DNA of 64,000 nucleotides from Shewanella aquimarina (GCF_023349185.1 NZ_JAKIKY010000005.1:1-64000); one strand, 5' to 3'. Positions 1-10,566 are shown, counted from the first letter of the stretch. The notes: a model not told the origin generated them from the sequence alone. Numbers and translations are program-made.

Positions 1-1
1 T

Positions 2-100
<99 letters not shown>

Positions 101-300
101 TGACCACTACACTCCCTACTTCGTCCCACCGCTGAGCGGGCTCCCCAGCTCGCAGCCTAGCCGCTTCGCGCTACAGTCATCCATCAAGCTTCGCTTGATA
201 AGTGGATGTCTTACGCCCCCAAGTAAGATCTGATTGATTGCTGAACTCAATTTAAGCAACCCGAATAGTAAGATTTTTATCAGTCAATAATGTAAATACT

Positions 301-346
301 TAAGTCCTAAGTCCTAAGTCCCAAGTCCTAAGTCCTAAGTCCTAAG
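301..346. repeat. TAAGTCC heptamer tandem repeat
   Basis: Six consecutive 7-bp units of TAAGTCC are visible (the fourth reads CAAGTCC), followed by a partial TAAG. The unit carries no obvious protein-binding motif and lies in non-coding DNA. Confidence 0.9.
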
Positions 347-445
347 GCAGTGATAGGTCGTTCATATCGTTACCAAACATATCTAGTCGATAAGATTTAA
401 GTTTGGGAATTGGGATTATGAAAGCGATAGTTATCAGAGGGAGGG

Positions 446-472
446 AAAGCCCGTATTGATTTTCGGGCTTTT
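446..472 (-). terminator. terminator after mutT
   Basis: An 8-bp stem AAAGCCCG/CGGGCTTT closes a 10-nt loop just past the mutT stop codon. The flanking T run is slightly better on the plus strand, so it may work in both directions. Confidence 0.6.
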
Positions 473-480
473 AAACTGGC

Positions 481-870
481 TTATAAAGAAAGTAACTTTT
501 CTACTATGGGGGCGTTTGCGGCTGGGAAGTCATAGCTCTTGAGCTCGTCGAGTCTAGCCCATTTGATCTCTTGCCCTTCAAGCCCCTGAGCTTCTCCTGA
601 GAAAGCGTTTACTGTGTGTATATCAAGATATACTTGCTTATCCGGATAATCGTGTGAAATCACCATTAGAGGGCTCGTGGAGGTAACTTCTATGGCGACT
701 TCTTCTTTTAACTCTCTTATTAATGCTTCAGATGTCGTTTCACTGGACTCGACTTTTCCGCCTGGAAATTCCCATTTTCCACCTTGGTGCAGATGCACTG
801 GGCGTTTGGCGAGTAAGATCTGATTATCTTCATTGAATACTATGCCTACCGCGACGTGTACACGCTTCAT
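481..870 (-). CDS. mutT: MutT, 8-oxo-dGTP diphosphatase (Nudix)
   Basis: This cytoplasmic Nudix hydrolase removes 8-oxo-dGTP from the nucleotide pool and so prevents A:T to C:G mutations. The 129-residue protein has the length of E. coli MutT. The Nudix box spans residues 38-60 (G-x5-E-x7-RE-L-x-EE), with catalytic glutamates at 53, 56 and 57. The usual glycine of the final EExGU is alanine (A59). The start codon follows the yacG stop with no gap (TAAATG), so translation is probably coupled. It is the last gene of the pilus/coaE/zapD/yacG run, and a hairpin terminator follows. The context fits mutT rather than another Nudix enzyme, but substrate specificity is inferred from similarity only. 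Confidence 0.9.
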   Translation of the reverse strand: MKRVHVAVGIVFNEDNQILLAKRPVHLHQGGKWEFPGGKVESSETTSEALIRELKEEVAIEVTSTSPLMVISHDYPDKQVYLDIHTVNAFSGEAQGLEGQEIKWARLDELKSYDFPAANAPIVEKLLSL

Positions 871-1095
871 TTAGTGATCCTTAAAAAAGTCTGTTTCTTC
901 ATAGCCTAGTGAATCTAGGAGCTCTGGATCAAACTCAGGCTTTACAGGGATAGCATGTTTCTCCGACGCCCAATCACCCAGGTCGATGAGTTTGCATCTT
1001 TCACTGCAGAAAGGTTTAAATTGAGACTCTTTGGACCAAAGCACCTCTTTCTGGCAGGTTGGGCACTTAACTGTGGTTGGCATAATCATTCCCAT
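871..1095 (-). CDS. yacG: YacG, zinc-binding DNA gyrase inhibitor
   Basis: YacG is a small zinc protein that binds GyrB and inhibits gyrase. The 74 residues carry the four-cysteine zinc site C11-x2-C14-x15-C30-x3-C34 and then an acidic tail, as usual for the family. Three in-frame ATG codons lie within the first five codons (M1, M3, M5), so the exact start is uncertain by up to four residues. It sits between zapD and mutT, the arrangement common in gamma-proteobacteria. Confidence 0.93.
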   Translation of the reverse strand: MGMIMPTTVKCPTCQKEVLWSKESQFKPFCSERCKLIDLGDWASEKHAIPVKPEFDPELLDSLGYEETDFFKDH

Positions 1096-1131
1096 AGGCC
1101 GATTTGTGACAGTCGGCTATGGTAAACCACT

Positions 1132-1866
1132 TTAGGTACAGGTTGCCAACATAAAGTCTATCGATTTGTCAGAGTGTTTCTGCTGATCAAATAATACGAA
1201 GTGGATGGCGTAGCGATTCCGGTTACCGCTGATGGTCGGATAGCATCCCTGGGAAGGATCGATTTTGACTCGGATAAGCGAGAGGGCTTGGGCGCTAGAA
1301 CCTTGATAAAAGCCAGCAACGGCGGTTGCTGGCTTGTACACTGTCGTCTTACGGGTAAGCTCAAGTAACAATTTGATCGGCGTTAACAGACATTCAAAAT
1401 GTTCCGTCCAAGCCTTATATTCTTGTTGCCTCGTATCCCAGGGTTTAGCTAACCAGTAATGTAGCTGCGGAAGATCGAAGTTGCAGCAAGCACCTGGCAT
1501 GCCGAATCGTTGACGCAGGGCAGAGAGAAACCTGTCTTGCTTAAGTTTTTGACCTGGCCTTTCACAGCGAACGAGCTTAACTCTCGCCTCTTGCATCTGC
1601 TCAATATAACTTTCTACTTGCTGCTCATCTATGTGGGGTAGGTGCTGCCATTTTTTGAGATTTATAAGCTGCTTGTCGATGTCTTTTATAATTTCACTGC
1701 GATAATCACAACGCTCGGTGAGTTCACACAGGGAAAATAATGGATAAAAACAGCGGTGTTGATGATCTTGATCTAAATTATTTTGAACTTGATTAGCGAG
1801 GTACTCGAGCCTAAGGTAGCTTCGAGTCTTCTCGTTTAACGGTTGTTCGTAGATCAATTCATTCAT
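1132..1866 (-). CDS. zapD: ZapD, FtsZ-associated cell division protein
   Basis: ZapD (formerly YacF) is a cytoplasmic protein that cross-links FtsZ protofilaments and stabilises the Z ring. At 244 residues it matches the family length, and the N-terminus (YEQPLNEKTRSYLRLE) is the highly conserved family signature. The rest is largely helical with no catalytic motif. It starts 8 bp after the coaE stop, which implies one transcript, and yacG follows. No transfer or truncation signs are visible. Confidence 0.95.
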   Translation of the reverse strand: MNELIYEQPLNEKTRSYLRLEYLANQVQNNLDQDHQHRCFYPLFSLCELTERCDYRSEIIKDIDKQLINLKKWQHLPHIDEQQVESYIEQMQEARVKLVRCERPGQKLKQDRFLSALRQRFGMPGACCNFDLPQLHYWLAKPWDTRQQEYKAWTEHFECLLTPIKLLLELTRKTTVYKPATAVAGFYQGSSAQALSLIRVKIDPSQGCYPTISGNRNRYAIHFVLFDQQKHSDKSIDFMLATCT

Positions 1867-1874
1867 GACGATTG

Positions 1875-2480
1875 TTAAGTCTGGGCGGCTAATTTTATAT
1901 ATTTATTATGTAAAGCAGCGACCTTGTCTCTTAATGCCGATATGTCACCTTGATTGTCGATAACATCATCGGCTTTAGATAGCTTTTCGTCTCTGCTTGC
2001 CTGGCTAGCTATTATGTTTCTTACTTGCTGTGCATCGACTGCGTCCCTCTCCGTGGTTCGCTTTATTTGTAACTCTGGCGAAATATCAACCACTAAAGTG
2101 CAATTGACTAACCTATCTAAACCGTTCTCAAATAGCAAGGGGACAACTAAAATTGCGTAGGCCGAGGTCGCATTTTGCAATTGTGTTAACATTTCGGTCC
2201 TAATCAACGGGTGAAGAAGACTATTCAACCATTGTCTTTCTACAGGGTCTCTAAAAATCTTATCCCTTAAAAAGGATCGATTAAGTTCACCATTTTTAAG
2301 GAGGACGCTTGGGCCAAAATGCTTAGCGATTTCTGTTAGTCCTTTGGTTCCTTTGGCAACAACTTCTCTGCTGACAACATCTGCATCAACAAGATCAACT
2401 CCTAGTTCAGCAAACAAGTTGGCGACAGTCGTCTTGCCGCTTCCTATGCCGCCTGTGAGGCCTACAACAAATTTTGACAT
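1875..2480 (-). CDS. coaE: CoaE, dephospho-CoA kinase
   Basis: CoaE phosphorylates the 3'-hydroxyl of dephospho-CoA with ATP, the last step of coenzyme A synthesis. The P-loop GGIGSGKT is at residues 10-17, followed by the VDADVVSREV segment typical of the family's substrate lid, and the total of 201 residues is normal. It begins 20 bp after pilD and ends 8 bp before zapD, inside the pil-to-mutT run. The ribosome binding site is weak, which suggests translational coupling to pilD. Confidence 0.97.
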   Translation of the reverse strand: MSKFVVGLTGGIGSGKTTVANLFAELGVDLVDADVVSREVVAKGTKGLTEIAKHFGPSVLLKNGELNRSFLRDKIFRDPVERQWLNSLLHPLIRTEMLTQLQNATSAYAILVVPLLFENGLDRLVNCTLVVDISPELQIKRTTERDAVDAQQVRNIIASQASRDEKLSKADDVIDNQGDISALRDKVAALHNKYIKLAAQT

Positions 2481-2500
2481 GATGTTTTATGAATAGATGG

Positions 2501-3412
2501 CTATAAGGTGGATAAATACCAGTTTACTATTTTTTCTCCCCAAATCATGGCGATCCAGCCCGCGAGGGCGATATAAGGGCCAAATGGTATTGGGTTACCC
2601 GAATTGATCTTCTTATTGACGATGAGCATTAGGCCGACGAGAGCGCCAACAATCGAAGAGAGTAGAATGATAAGAGGTAGTAATTGCCAACCGAACCAGG
2701 CACCAAAAACCGCGAGCAGCTTAAAGTCGCCATAGCCCATGCCTTCCTTGCCGGTTAGTAGTTTGAACCCCCAGAAGACGCTCCAAAGGCTCATATAACC
2801 CGCTGAAGCGCCAATGACAGCATCGGTAATTGAAACGAAGGTATTGTCTAAGTTGATCAACAGGCCTAGCCATAGCAGTGGCAGTGTGATCTGGTCAGGT
2901 AATAGCATTTCATCGAGATCTATCCCTGTTAAGGCTACAAGGCCGAAGGTTAGCAAGGTGGCAAAGACAAATTGCCAGGTTGGGCCAAACTGGTAAGCGA
3001 GGTAGGCCACTGCAAATCCTGTTAAGGCTTCTATGATGGGGTACCTTACAGAAATACTTGTCTTACAATGATCGCACTTACCTCCTAACATTAACCACCC
3101 AACTATTGGGAGGTTGTGCCAAGGTTTTATATCGGTTTTACACTTAGGGCAAGATGAGCCAGGAACGATAAGATTGTATTTTTCCGGAAAATCATCGATT
3201 GGTTGGACTAGCTTATCTTTAATTCCTGTAACAGTAGCCTTGTGGTATTCGTCGAGATATTGGTTGCATTCCTCTTGCCATTCTCTTTTCATCATCACGG
3301 GAAGGCGATGAATGACTACATTTAAAAAGCTGCCAATTACGGCAGCAAAGACGAAAGAAATTGCGGCAAACAGCAAAGGATGCTGAGCCAATATTTGGAT
3401 AAATTCAATCAT
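2501..3412 (-). CDS. pilD: PilD, type IV prepilin peptidase/N-methyltransferase
   Basis: PilD is an inner-membrane aspartyl protease that cleaves the leader of type IV pilins and pseudopilins and then methylates the new N-terminus. The 303 residues contain an N-terminal membrane helix, a cytoplasmic loop with the zinc tetrad C88-x2-C91 ... C113-x2-C116, and then several membrane helices. The two catalytic aspartates are D165 (in GIDLDE) and D229 (in GYGD), 64 residues apart as in other prepilin peptidases. It lies downstream of pilC in the pil operon. It probably also serves the cell's type II secretion pseudopilins, as in other gamma-proteobacteria. Confidence 0.97.
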   Translation of the reverse strand: MIEFIQILAQHPLLFAAISFVFAAVIGSFLNVVIHRLPVMMKREWQEECNQYLDEYHKATVTGIKDKLVQPIDDFPEKYNLIVPGSSCPKCKTDIKPWHNLPIVGWLMLGGKCDHCKTSISVRYPIIEALTGFAVAYLAYQFGPTWQFVFATLLTFGLVALTGIDLDEMLLPDQITLPLLWLGLLINLDNTFVSITDAVIGASAGYMSLWSVFWGFKLLTGKEGMGYGDFKLLAVFGAWFGWQLLPLIILLSSIVGALVGLMLIVNKKINSGNPIPFGPYIALAGWIAMIWGEKIVNWYLSTL

Positions 3413-3455
3413 TGTAAAAGCTAATTCTTATTATTTAAAAAGTAAAAGTGGATGG

Positions 3456-4721
3456 CTAGCCGACGACGTTACCTAACTGGAAAATAGGAAGATACATACC
3501 GACAATCAAACCACCCACTAGCGTACCTATCACCACCATCATCATAGGTTCAATTAGGCTAGATAGGCCGTCAACGGCATCATCGACCTGCATCTCATAG
3601 ATATTGGCAACCTTATTGAGCATTTCATCGAGACCGCCGGATTCTTCACCGATCATCACCATTTGTATCAGCATGTCAGGGAACAAGCCTGTAGTTCGCA
3701 TGGCCACATTCATCTGCATGCCTGACATGACTTCGGTACGCACTTTAGTAAGAGCACTACGGTAAACATAGTTACCAGAAGCTCCGGCAGCAGATTCTAA
3801 TCCATCGATAAGGGGGACGCCGGCCGCAAAGGTTGTGGCTAAAGTTCTTGAGAATCTTGCCATAGCAGCCTTATGAAGTATCGGGCCTATAGCAGGAATT
3901 TTTAATACCGCTTCATCTACCCTATTTCGAAAGTTTTGAGATTTAAGGTGGGCACGTTTAAAAGACCAGACCCCTAAAATAATAGCAATGACAAAGAAGT
4001 ACCAGGATGATTGTAGCCATCTTGATATACCGATAATCATTTGAGTGAAGGCTGGAAGTTCCGCACCGAAACTGCTAAATATTTCTTCGAATTGGGGAAC
4101 AACAAAGAGAAGTAATAAGGTCGTAACTAAAACTGCAACAACAACTACAGCAGCAGGATAAAACATTGCCTTCTTGATTTTTGATTTTAGAGCCTCTGCT
4201 TTTTCACGGTAAGTTGCGATACGGTCGAATACCGCATCCAAAGAACCTGAATGTTCACCCGCCGCCACTAGATCGACATAAAGATCGTCGAAATATTGCC
4301 TATGGGGCTTTAGGGAGTCAGATAGAGGGATACCTGCTTGCACATCTGTGACTATGGCTCCTAGTAGTTCACGCATTTTGGGTTTTTCATGGCCACGCCC
4401 CAACATTTCTAATGTGGTTACAATGGGGACGCCCGCCGCCAGCATGGTGGCTATCTGGCGAGTGATCATGGCAATATCCATCGCCTTGATCTTAGGGTCG
4501 CTCCTAAAAAGAGCTTCAGCTTTTTTCTTAACGACCTTAGGGTTAACCCCTTGAGATTTTAGCTGCGCCTTAATTTCCGCAGAAGAAGTACCGCGCAATT
4601 CACCACTGGTTTTCTTGCCATCACGGTTGGTACCCTTCCACTCAAAAGTGACAACTTTGGGTTGTGCTTTTGCAGCTTTTTGCTTTTTATTGGTTGTTTT
4701 TGCGAGTGATGCGCTAGCCAT
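3456..4721 (-). CDS. pilC: PilC, type IV pilus inner-membrane platform protein
   Basis: PilC forms the inner-membrane platform on which the PilB ATPase drives pilus assembly. The 421 residues hold a basic N-terminal segment and two tandem T2SF domains (about 85-205 and 285-410). The domain repeat is visible as MITRQIATMLAAGVPI versus FSRTLATTFAAGVPL. Three hydrophobic membrane segments sit near 190-215, 240-255 and 385-410. It lies between pilB and pilD, with a 91-bp gap to pilB. Confidence 0.97.
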   Translation of the reverse strand: MASASLAKTTNKKQKAAKAQPKVVTFEWKGTNRDGKKTSGELRGTSSAEIKAQLKSQGVNPKVVKKKAEALFRSDPKIKAMDIAMITRQIATMLAAGVPIVTTLEMLGRGHEKPKMRELLGAIVTDVQAGIPLSDSLKPHRQYFDDLYVDLVAAGEHSGSLDAVFDRIATYREKAEALKSKIKKAMFYPAAVVVVAVLVTTLLLLFVVPQFEEIFSSFGAELPAFTQMIIGISRWLQSSWYFFVIAIILGVWSFKRAHLKSQNFRNRVDEAVLKIPAIGPILHKAAMARFSRTLATTFAAGVPLIDGLESAAGASGNYVYRSALTKVRTEVMSGMQMNVAMRTTGLFPDMLIQMVMIGEESGGLDEMLNKVANIYEMQVDDAVDGLSSLIEPMMMVVIGTLVGGLIVGMYLPIFQLGNVVG

Positions 4722-4812
4722 GGAAAATCCTTTGTTAAAAAGCTTTAAGTAATAGGGGGTAAGTACCAGAAAAAAGCAAGCTTAACGCTTACGGTTTACC
4801 CTTTATGACTAT

Positions 4813-6522
4813 TTAAAAACTGGTGACGCGGTTTATTTCGGCGATACTGGTCACCCCTGCTATGACTTTGCGTAGGCCTGAATCTCGAAGATCGCGCATG
4901 CCCTGCTCTTTAGCTTGATTGGCTATTTGTAATGAGTTGCCTCCTTCCATAATAGTACGGGCAATCTCATCTGACATCTTCATCACCTCATAGATACCGA
5001 CACGTCCTTTGTAGCCTCCAGAGCAGAGATCGCAACCTATAGGTTTGTAGACAGTAAATCCTTCATTGATTTGGGCTTGGGTAAAGCCGAGTTTTAACAG
5101 TTCGTGTTCGGGAACATCTTCTGGTTGACGGCATTCTGTGCACAGTCTTCTTGCAAGACGCTGGGCAATGATCAGGTTTACTGAACTGGCAATGTTATAA
5201 CCAGGAACCCCCATGTTGATAAGACGAGTAAGGGTTTCAGCGGCAGAGTTGGTATGCAGGGTTGATAATACAAGGTGACCTGTCTGTGCGGCCTTGATGG
5301 CAATTTCAGCTGTTTCTAGGTCACGGATTTCACCTACCATAACCACATCGGGGTCTTGGCGCAGGAATGAACGTAACGCCGAAGCAAAGGTCAAGCCTGC
5401 TTTTAAGTTAATATGAACCTGATTGACGCCTTCTAGGTTAATTTCAACAGGGTCTTCTGCGGTTGATATGTTACGTTCCTCGGTGTTGAGGATATTCAGG
5501 CCAGTATAGAGGGAGACAGTTTTACCCGAACCTGTAGGGCCTGTGACCAAGATCATGCCTTGGGGTTTGGCGAGCATTTCTTCATACAATGCTCTTTGGT
5601 CATCCTCATAACCTAGCTTTTCGATACCTAGCTGTGCCGAGGATGAATCCAAGATACGCATCACTATCTTTTCGCCCCAAATTGTCGGCAGGGTGCTGAC
5701 ACGAAAATCGATAGATTTAGTGCGCGATAGCTTCATCTTGATGCGGCCATCTTGAGGGACGCGGCGCTCGGCGATATCCAGCTTAGACATCACTTTAAGA
5801 CGTGCGGATATGCGGCCCGCTAAGTTAACCGGAGGCTCAGAGACTTCATGTAAGATGCCATCGATACGAAAACGGATACGATAGCGTTTCTCGTAAGGCT
5901 CGAAATGTAAGTCGGATGCGCCCTTGCGTATCGCATCGGTGAGAATTTTATTTATATAGATGACGATAGGCGCATCGTCACTGGCATCACCGGCTTGTTC
6001 TTCCTGACGCTTATCGGTGTCGGTGATCTCTATACCGGAAAGCGAGTCTTCGTCTATACCGTCTAAATCGAGTGCTGAGATATCTTCTTCAAGCACTTTT
6101 TCAAGCGCAGTTGTTAGCTTGTCGTCTTCAACTAGAATGGCTTCGGCGTGCAGGCCTGCGCTGAATTGGAAGTCTTCTAATGCAGCGATATTGGTCGGAT
6201 CTGAAGTGCCAATATAGAGGCGGTTGCCGCGCTTAAACAGGGGCAAGCACTTATGTTTTTCGATCAGCTTTTTGTTAAGGAAGTCTTCCGGAATACTACT
6301 GATATCGAATTCATTAAGATCGAGTAGGGGAGTGCCATATTCCTCATAGCAGAGCTCAGCTATTTCTCTTGCAGATAGGAGTTTGCTGGTCACCAGGGTG
6401 GTGACCAGTGATTGCCTACTCTTTCGCGAAAGCGATACGGCCTCCGATAGCTGCTCTTCAGAGAGCAGCCCTTTGCGGATGAAAAGCGTCGATAACCCGA
6501 GATGGAGGCCGGTAGTTGGCAT
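4813..6522 (-). CDS. pilB: PilB, type IV pilus assembly ATPase
   Basis: PilB is the cytoplasmic hexameric ATPase that powers pilus extension. The 569 residues show an N-terminal MshEN-type domain (about 1-150), then the GspE/PilB core. Walker A is GPTGSGKT at 328-335. The Walker B region GEIRD, an Asp box (TAEDPVE) and a His box (STLHTN) are also present. A four-cysteine zinc motif (CTEC ... CDLC) near the C-terminus separates it from PilT retraction ATPases. It starts 20 bp after pilA; the ribosome binding site is poor, so coupling to pilA is likely. Confidence 0.97.
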   Translation of the reverse strand: MPTTGLHLGLSTLFIRKGLLSEEQLSEAVSLSRKSRQSLVTTLVTSKLLSAREIAELCYEEYGTPLLDLNEFDISSIPEDFLNKKLIEKHKCLPLFKRGNRLYIGTSDPTNIAALEDFQFSAGLHAEAILVEDDKLTTALEKVLEEDISALDLDGIDEDSLSGIEITDTDKRQEEQAGDASDDAPIVIYINKILTDAIRKGASDLHFEPYEKRYRIRFRIDGILHEVSEPPVNLAGRISARLKVMSKLDIAERRVPQDGRIKMKLSRTKSIDFRVSTLPTIWGEKIVMRILDSSSAQLGIEKLGYEDDQRALYEEMLAKPQGMILVTGPTGSGKTVSLYTGLNILNTEERNISTAEDPVEINLEGVNQVHINLKAGLTFASALRSFLRQDPDVVMVGEIRDLETAEIAIKAAQTGHLVLSTLHTNSAAETLTRLINMGVPGYNIASSVNLIIAQRLARRLCTECRQPEDVPEHELLKLGFTQAQINEGFTVYKPIGCDLCSGGYKGRVGIYEVMKMSDEIARTIMEGGNSLQIANQAKEQGMRDLRDSGLRKVIAGVTSIAEINRVTSF

Positions 6523-6542
6523 TTATTTCTATGTACTTTTAC

Positions 6543-6983
6543 TTAGTCTTTCTGGCAGTAGCCTACACCTTCACAGGTACCGCTTTGGGCCCAAGTTACC
6601 TGGCCATTGGCGATTGTACCAGTCCAGATATTTGTATAAGCACCTGCTGCAGTCGTTCCTGTTGCCGTGATTACAAATTTATCAGCTGCAGCGGTTGACG
6701 CTATTGAATCTAGATTTTTCGTTCCTGAACCAGAGGCGATATCTGCTGGTACGCCGTTGCTACCTGCTCCACACTGAGTGCCGTCACCTTGGGTGTGTAA
6801 GCATACTGTCATAGCAGTTTTGTAGCTATCTGAAGTCGTGTTCACTTCCGCAAAACGAGACTTTTTGGTGTAGTCTTGATACGCAGGTAGTGCAATTGCG
6901 GCGAGAATACCGATGATTGCAACAACGATCATTAATTCAATCAGGGTGAAACCCTTAGCGTTATTCTTTTTGAAACCTTTCAT
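6543..6983 (-). CDS. pilA: PilA, major type IV pilin
   Basis: This is a type IVa prepilin, the structural subunit of the pilus. The short basic leader ends at G11, and PilD should cleave before F12 (G|FTLIE). E16 is the Glu5 of the mature pilin. A hydrophobic helix (about 14-35) follows and then a Ser/Thr/Ala-rich globular head. Two cysteine pairs are visible, one after the alpha-1 region and one at the C-terminus (GTCEGVGYC), the latter fitting the disulfide-bounded D-region. At 146 residues the size is normal. The start has a good GGAGAG ribosome site. It is the first gene of pilABCD. Confidence 0.95.
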   Translation of the reverse strand: MKGFKKNNAKGFTLIELMIVVAIIGILAAIALPAYQDYTKKSRFAEVNTTSDSYKTAMTVCLHTQGDGTQCGAGSNGVPADIASGSGTKNLDSIASTAAADKFVITATGTTAAGAYTNIWTGTIANGQVTWAQSGTCEGVGYCQKD

Positions 6984-7522
6984 TTTTACTCTCTCCGTTT
7001 GACAGAACTCTGACTCGACTCATCTCGATGTTGAACAGATGGTATGGTTGCACAATGATTCTAATATCAACTTTCTCGTTATAGTCAAAATTGTCGTAAA
7101 ACACTATAACTTGGGTTACTTGCTTAGAACTAAGGCGCCAAAATTTCTTGTTCAGCTTGCTCCTGCGTAACTTAAGACGTCGTCCCTGGTCAAATCGTTA
7201 TTGCTATCAACTAGTATTTTATGAATTCCTAAAATGAGTTCAGTAAGCTGGCAATTTTTACCATGCTTTACCTCTACATTCTTGGCTTTCACTCTAAGTT
7301 TGATTAATCTTCATTCGGCAAACTGCACCATTTGGCAATTTAGTCAGTAGAAATCATATCTTTATCGTCAGCATCTTAACTTTTTCCAGCAGGCTTTTAA
7401 GCTGTGACTCGTTTAATGCTTGCCCGTATCGCGCTCTCGCAAACACAGAGATTGTTAACGGTATGTTTCACTAAACTTGTCGCTAGTCTAGAAAATCTTC
7501 AATTAACGATAATTAATGCTTT

Positions 7523-7646
7523 CGACTTACTAAGTCGGTTTACCTTCATGGTAAGCTGGCCGAAAGGGCCATCTCGCCTACAGCCAAAGTTAGTACAAAG
7601 TTAACAAAAAGGGAACCGTAAATCGCATCAAAGTACTAATTTGATG
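7523..7646. other. hairpin cluster, possible structured RNA
   Basis: Four short perfect stems follow each other: CGACTT/AAGTCG (7523-7537), TTACC/GGTAA with a 5-nt loop, TGGCC/GGCCA around GAAAG (7557-7571), and CATCAAA/TTTGATG (7626-7646). A 9-T run begins 20 bp after the last stem. I recognise no riboswitch or tRNA family. The strand is undetermined. Confidence 0.35.
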
Positions 7647-7749
7647 GTGAATTTGTCTAATAAAATTTTTTTTTGTAAAAAAAAGTTATAGCGTAATTAT
7701 GACTTTGGCTGAAAAATTGGCGATCATACCAGGAGTGTCAATTTTATAG

Positions 7750-7767
7750 CGGCTAGAAAGCCGTTTT
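7750..7767 (+). terminator. small terminator-like hairpin
   Basis: A 5-bp stem CGGCT/AGCCG with a 4-nt loop is followed by TTTT on the plus strand. No plus-strand gene precedes it, so if it works it would end an unannotated RNA. Confidence 0.3.
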
Positions 7768-7894
7768 AGCCCTGATTAATTTACGTACAATCTTTAATGG
7801 TAATTTGACTTGTTGCGTAAATGTTGCCCAACCTGACGGGGTAAAAGTATCAAGTTGAGCATTCTTGTGACTGCAGGCTTCTTATTACAGGAAA

Positions 7895-8851
<957 letters not shown>

Positions 8852-9052
8852 TCAATGGCTGCGAGCACTTAGCTATATGCCGTTAATAGTAACAAATCCC
8901 AGATTGAAAAAGCAGGGATATTTAGCGCTACGCGGTGAAGATAGACGCAATTTGTGCCGATTTGTAATCGTTGGTCTCGTGTGACTGGCGGCTATCATCC
9001 GAATTGGGTTAAAGTGCTAACGGCTTGATATTGTTTGGAGGTAGATTGGCCT

Positions 9053-9607
9053 GTGGCTAACATGACGTTGCAAAAAGGGTGGATTCAAGAGTGTCGACAG
9101 TGTGTCTCGCCACATTTTAATGCCCGTCCAGATGGAGAGGTGAGCCTCTTGGTGATCCATAATATCAGCCTGCCTGCTGGCCGGTTTGGCTTGCCCTATA
9201 TTGACCAGCTTTTTCAAGGTTGTTTGGATACTCAAGCCGATGAGAGTTTTTGTGAGCTCGAAGGCTTAGAGGTGTCGGCGCATTTTTTGATCCGGCGAGA
9301 CGGCGAGTTGGTGCAGTATGTCAGCTGTGATGATCGCGCCTGGCATGCTGGCGTCTCTGAGTTTGCCGGGCGTACCGGTTGTAATGACTTTGCCATAGGT
9401 ATAGAGCTTGAAGGCACTGATAGCCAGGCCTATACCGATGCTCAGTATGATCGGCTCACGCAATTAACCTTGGTCTTGTTTGACGCATATCCTATGCTCA
9501 ATAGAAATCTTATCGTCGGGCATAGCGACATAGCACCAGGACGGAAGACTGATCCCGGTGAGAGTTTCGACTGGGACAGATATCGCGCGAGTTTGGATGA
9601 AGCGTAA
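9053..9607 (+). CDS. ampD: AmpD, 1,6-anhydro-N-acetylmuramoyl-L-alanine amidase
   Basis: AmpD is a cytoplasmic zinc amidase that cuts the peptide from anhydromuropeptides during cell-wall recycling. Its loss normally derepresses ampC beta-lactamase. With the GTG start at 9053 the zinc ligands are H36, H157 and D167, with E118 and K165 in the active site, matching E. coli AmpD spacing. I chose GTG because a GGAGG sits 11 bp upstream; a TTG at 9035 would place the start inside that site. The protein is 184 residues. ampE follows after 63 bp. Confidence 0.93.
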   Translation: MANMTLQKGWIQECRQCVSPHFNARPDGEVSLLVIHNISLPAGRFGLPYIDQLFQGCLDTQADESFCELEGLEVSAHFLIRRDGELVQYVSCDDRAWHAGVSEFAGRTGCNDFAIGIELEGTDSQAYTDAQYDRLTQLTLVLFDAYPMLNRNLIVGHSDIAPGRKTDPGESFDWDRYRASLDEA

Positions 9608-9670
9608 CTTACCTAAAAGCTTGGTTTACCATTAAACACAACAATTAGATGGAAGGGAGAGGGGAGTAAG

Positions 9671-10522
9671 ATGGCACTGTTTTCTTTATTGCTGGCGATC
9701 ATGATAGAACGTCTCAAGCTATTACCCCAGGCATGGCAGCTAGAAACCCTATTAGCCTTATATGCCAAGAGTTTCTTTGGCCGTAAGCAGCTCACCAACG
9801 ATCTTATGATGGCGATCGCGCTGATTCTCCCTGCGATAGCCGTGCAGGTGCTGGCTTGGTTCGTGGCCGGCATGTTTTGGGGGCTGTTGAGCCTCGGGCT
9901 CTGGGTCGGGGTGTCGATTCTCTGTTTCAGTCATCTCAAACAGCGTCAGGTCTTCAAACAGTATATACAGGCGGCTTGTCGTGGCGACGCACAGGCTTGT
10001 TACCATTTTGCCGATGAGCTTGACCCTTATGTGTCGCTCGATGCCGTATCAGAGCAAGATCTCGGTGAGAAAGTCGGTCAGACGGTTGCCTGGCTCAATT
10101 ATCGTTTCTATGGCGCCGTGGCGTTATATCTTATCTTCTTCGGACCTGCCGGGGCCGTACTCTACTGTACCGTGCGTTATTTCTCGGACGATGCCAAGAG
10201 CCGGGGAATCGATCTTCCTTTAGTGGACACTGCCTTATTGTTGCTGGATTGGCTGCCGAGCCGATTGATCGCGCTAGGCTATGTGCTCAGTGGACACTTT
10301 TCGCTGGCATTTGCTCGCTGGCGACAACAGGCGCTGTGCTGGCGTTGCCCGGCGCGCGATGTCATATCTGAGGTCGCCCTGGCGGCAGAGACCATTGAAT
10401 TTAATTCACCGACACCAATTTGCGTCCAATCGACCATCTCTTTGCTACAGTTGAGTAAGCGTAACTTTATCTTACTCGTGATCGGCCTCTCTTTGCTGAC
10501 GATCTTTGGGGTGGTAGTGTAG
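9671..10522 (+). CDS. ampE: AmpE, inner-membrane regulatory signalling protein
   Basis: AmpE is a polytopic inner-membrane protein co-encoded with AmpD; its exact role in beta-lactamase induction remains unclear. The 283 residues start with the family-typical MALFSLLLAIMIERLKLLP and carry about four hydrophobic segments, including residues 45-80, around 150-170 and a C-terminal helix near 262-282. The start has a strong GGGGAG ribosome site. A weak hairpin follows the stop codon. Confidence 0.93.
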   Translation: MALFSLLLAIMIERLKLLPQAWQLETLLALYAKSFFGRKQLTNDLMMAIALILPAIAVQVLAWFVAGMFWGLLSLGLWVGVSILCFSHLKQRQVFKQYIQAACRGDAQACYHFADELDPYVSLDAVSEQDLGEKVGQTVAWLNYRFYGAVALYLIFFGPAGAVLYCTVRYFSDDAKSRGIDLPLVDTALLLLDWLPSRLIALGYVLSGHFSLAFARWRQQALCWRCPARDVISEVALAAETIEFNSPTPICVQSTISLLQLSKRNFILLVIGLSLLTIFGVVV

Positions 10523-10530
10523 CTGCCGGG

Positions 10531-10566
10531 CGAGGCGGACGCTTGTATTGCGGCTTGTTCGCCTCG
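10531..10566 (+). terminator. weak hairpin after ampE
   Basis: A 7-bp stem CGAGGCG/CGCCTCG spans a 22-nt loop just after the ampE stop. There is no strong T run, so termination would be inefficient. Confidence 0.3.

Larger units (their letters stand above)
6984..7894. other. 911-bp non-coding region between nadC and pilA
   Basis: No supportable protein gene is present. The 66-codon frame at 7404-7604 lacks a ribosome site and homology. The pilA promoter must lie here, but I could not fix a -24/-12 or -35/-10 pair with confidence. The region holds a cluster of hairpins (7523-7571, 7626-7646), abutting T9 and A8 tracts (7666-7684) and a small terminator-like hairpin at 7750-7767. The length and structure suggest an untranslated regulatory region or RNA. 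Confidence 0.6.

Noticed and set aside
301-346. Possible CRISPR array
   Set aside because: The units are 7 bp with no spacers, so it is a simple tandem repeat.
6984-7140. Sigma-54 promoter for pilA
   Set aside because: No GG-N10-GC pair with a good TGGCAC/TTGC fit was found on the minus strand, so I could not support it.
7523-7571. Three-arm structure considered as a tRNA
   Set aside because: There is no acceptor stem, no TTCGA-type T loop and no 7-nt anticodon loop.
7404-7604. 66-codon plus-strand open frame in the pilA upstream region
   Set aside because: It lacks a ribosome site, and its composition fits the hairpin-rich non-coding DNA.
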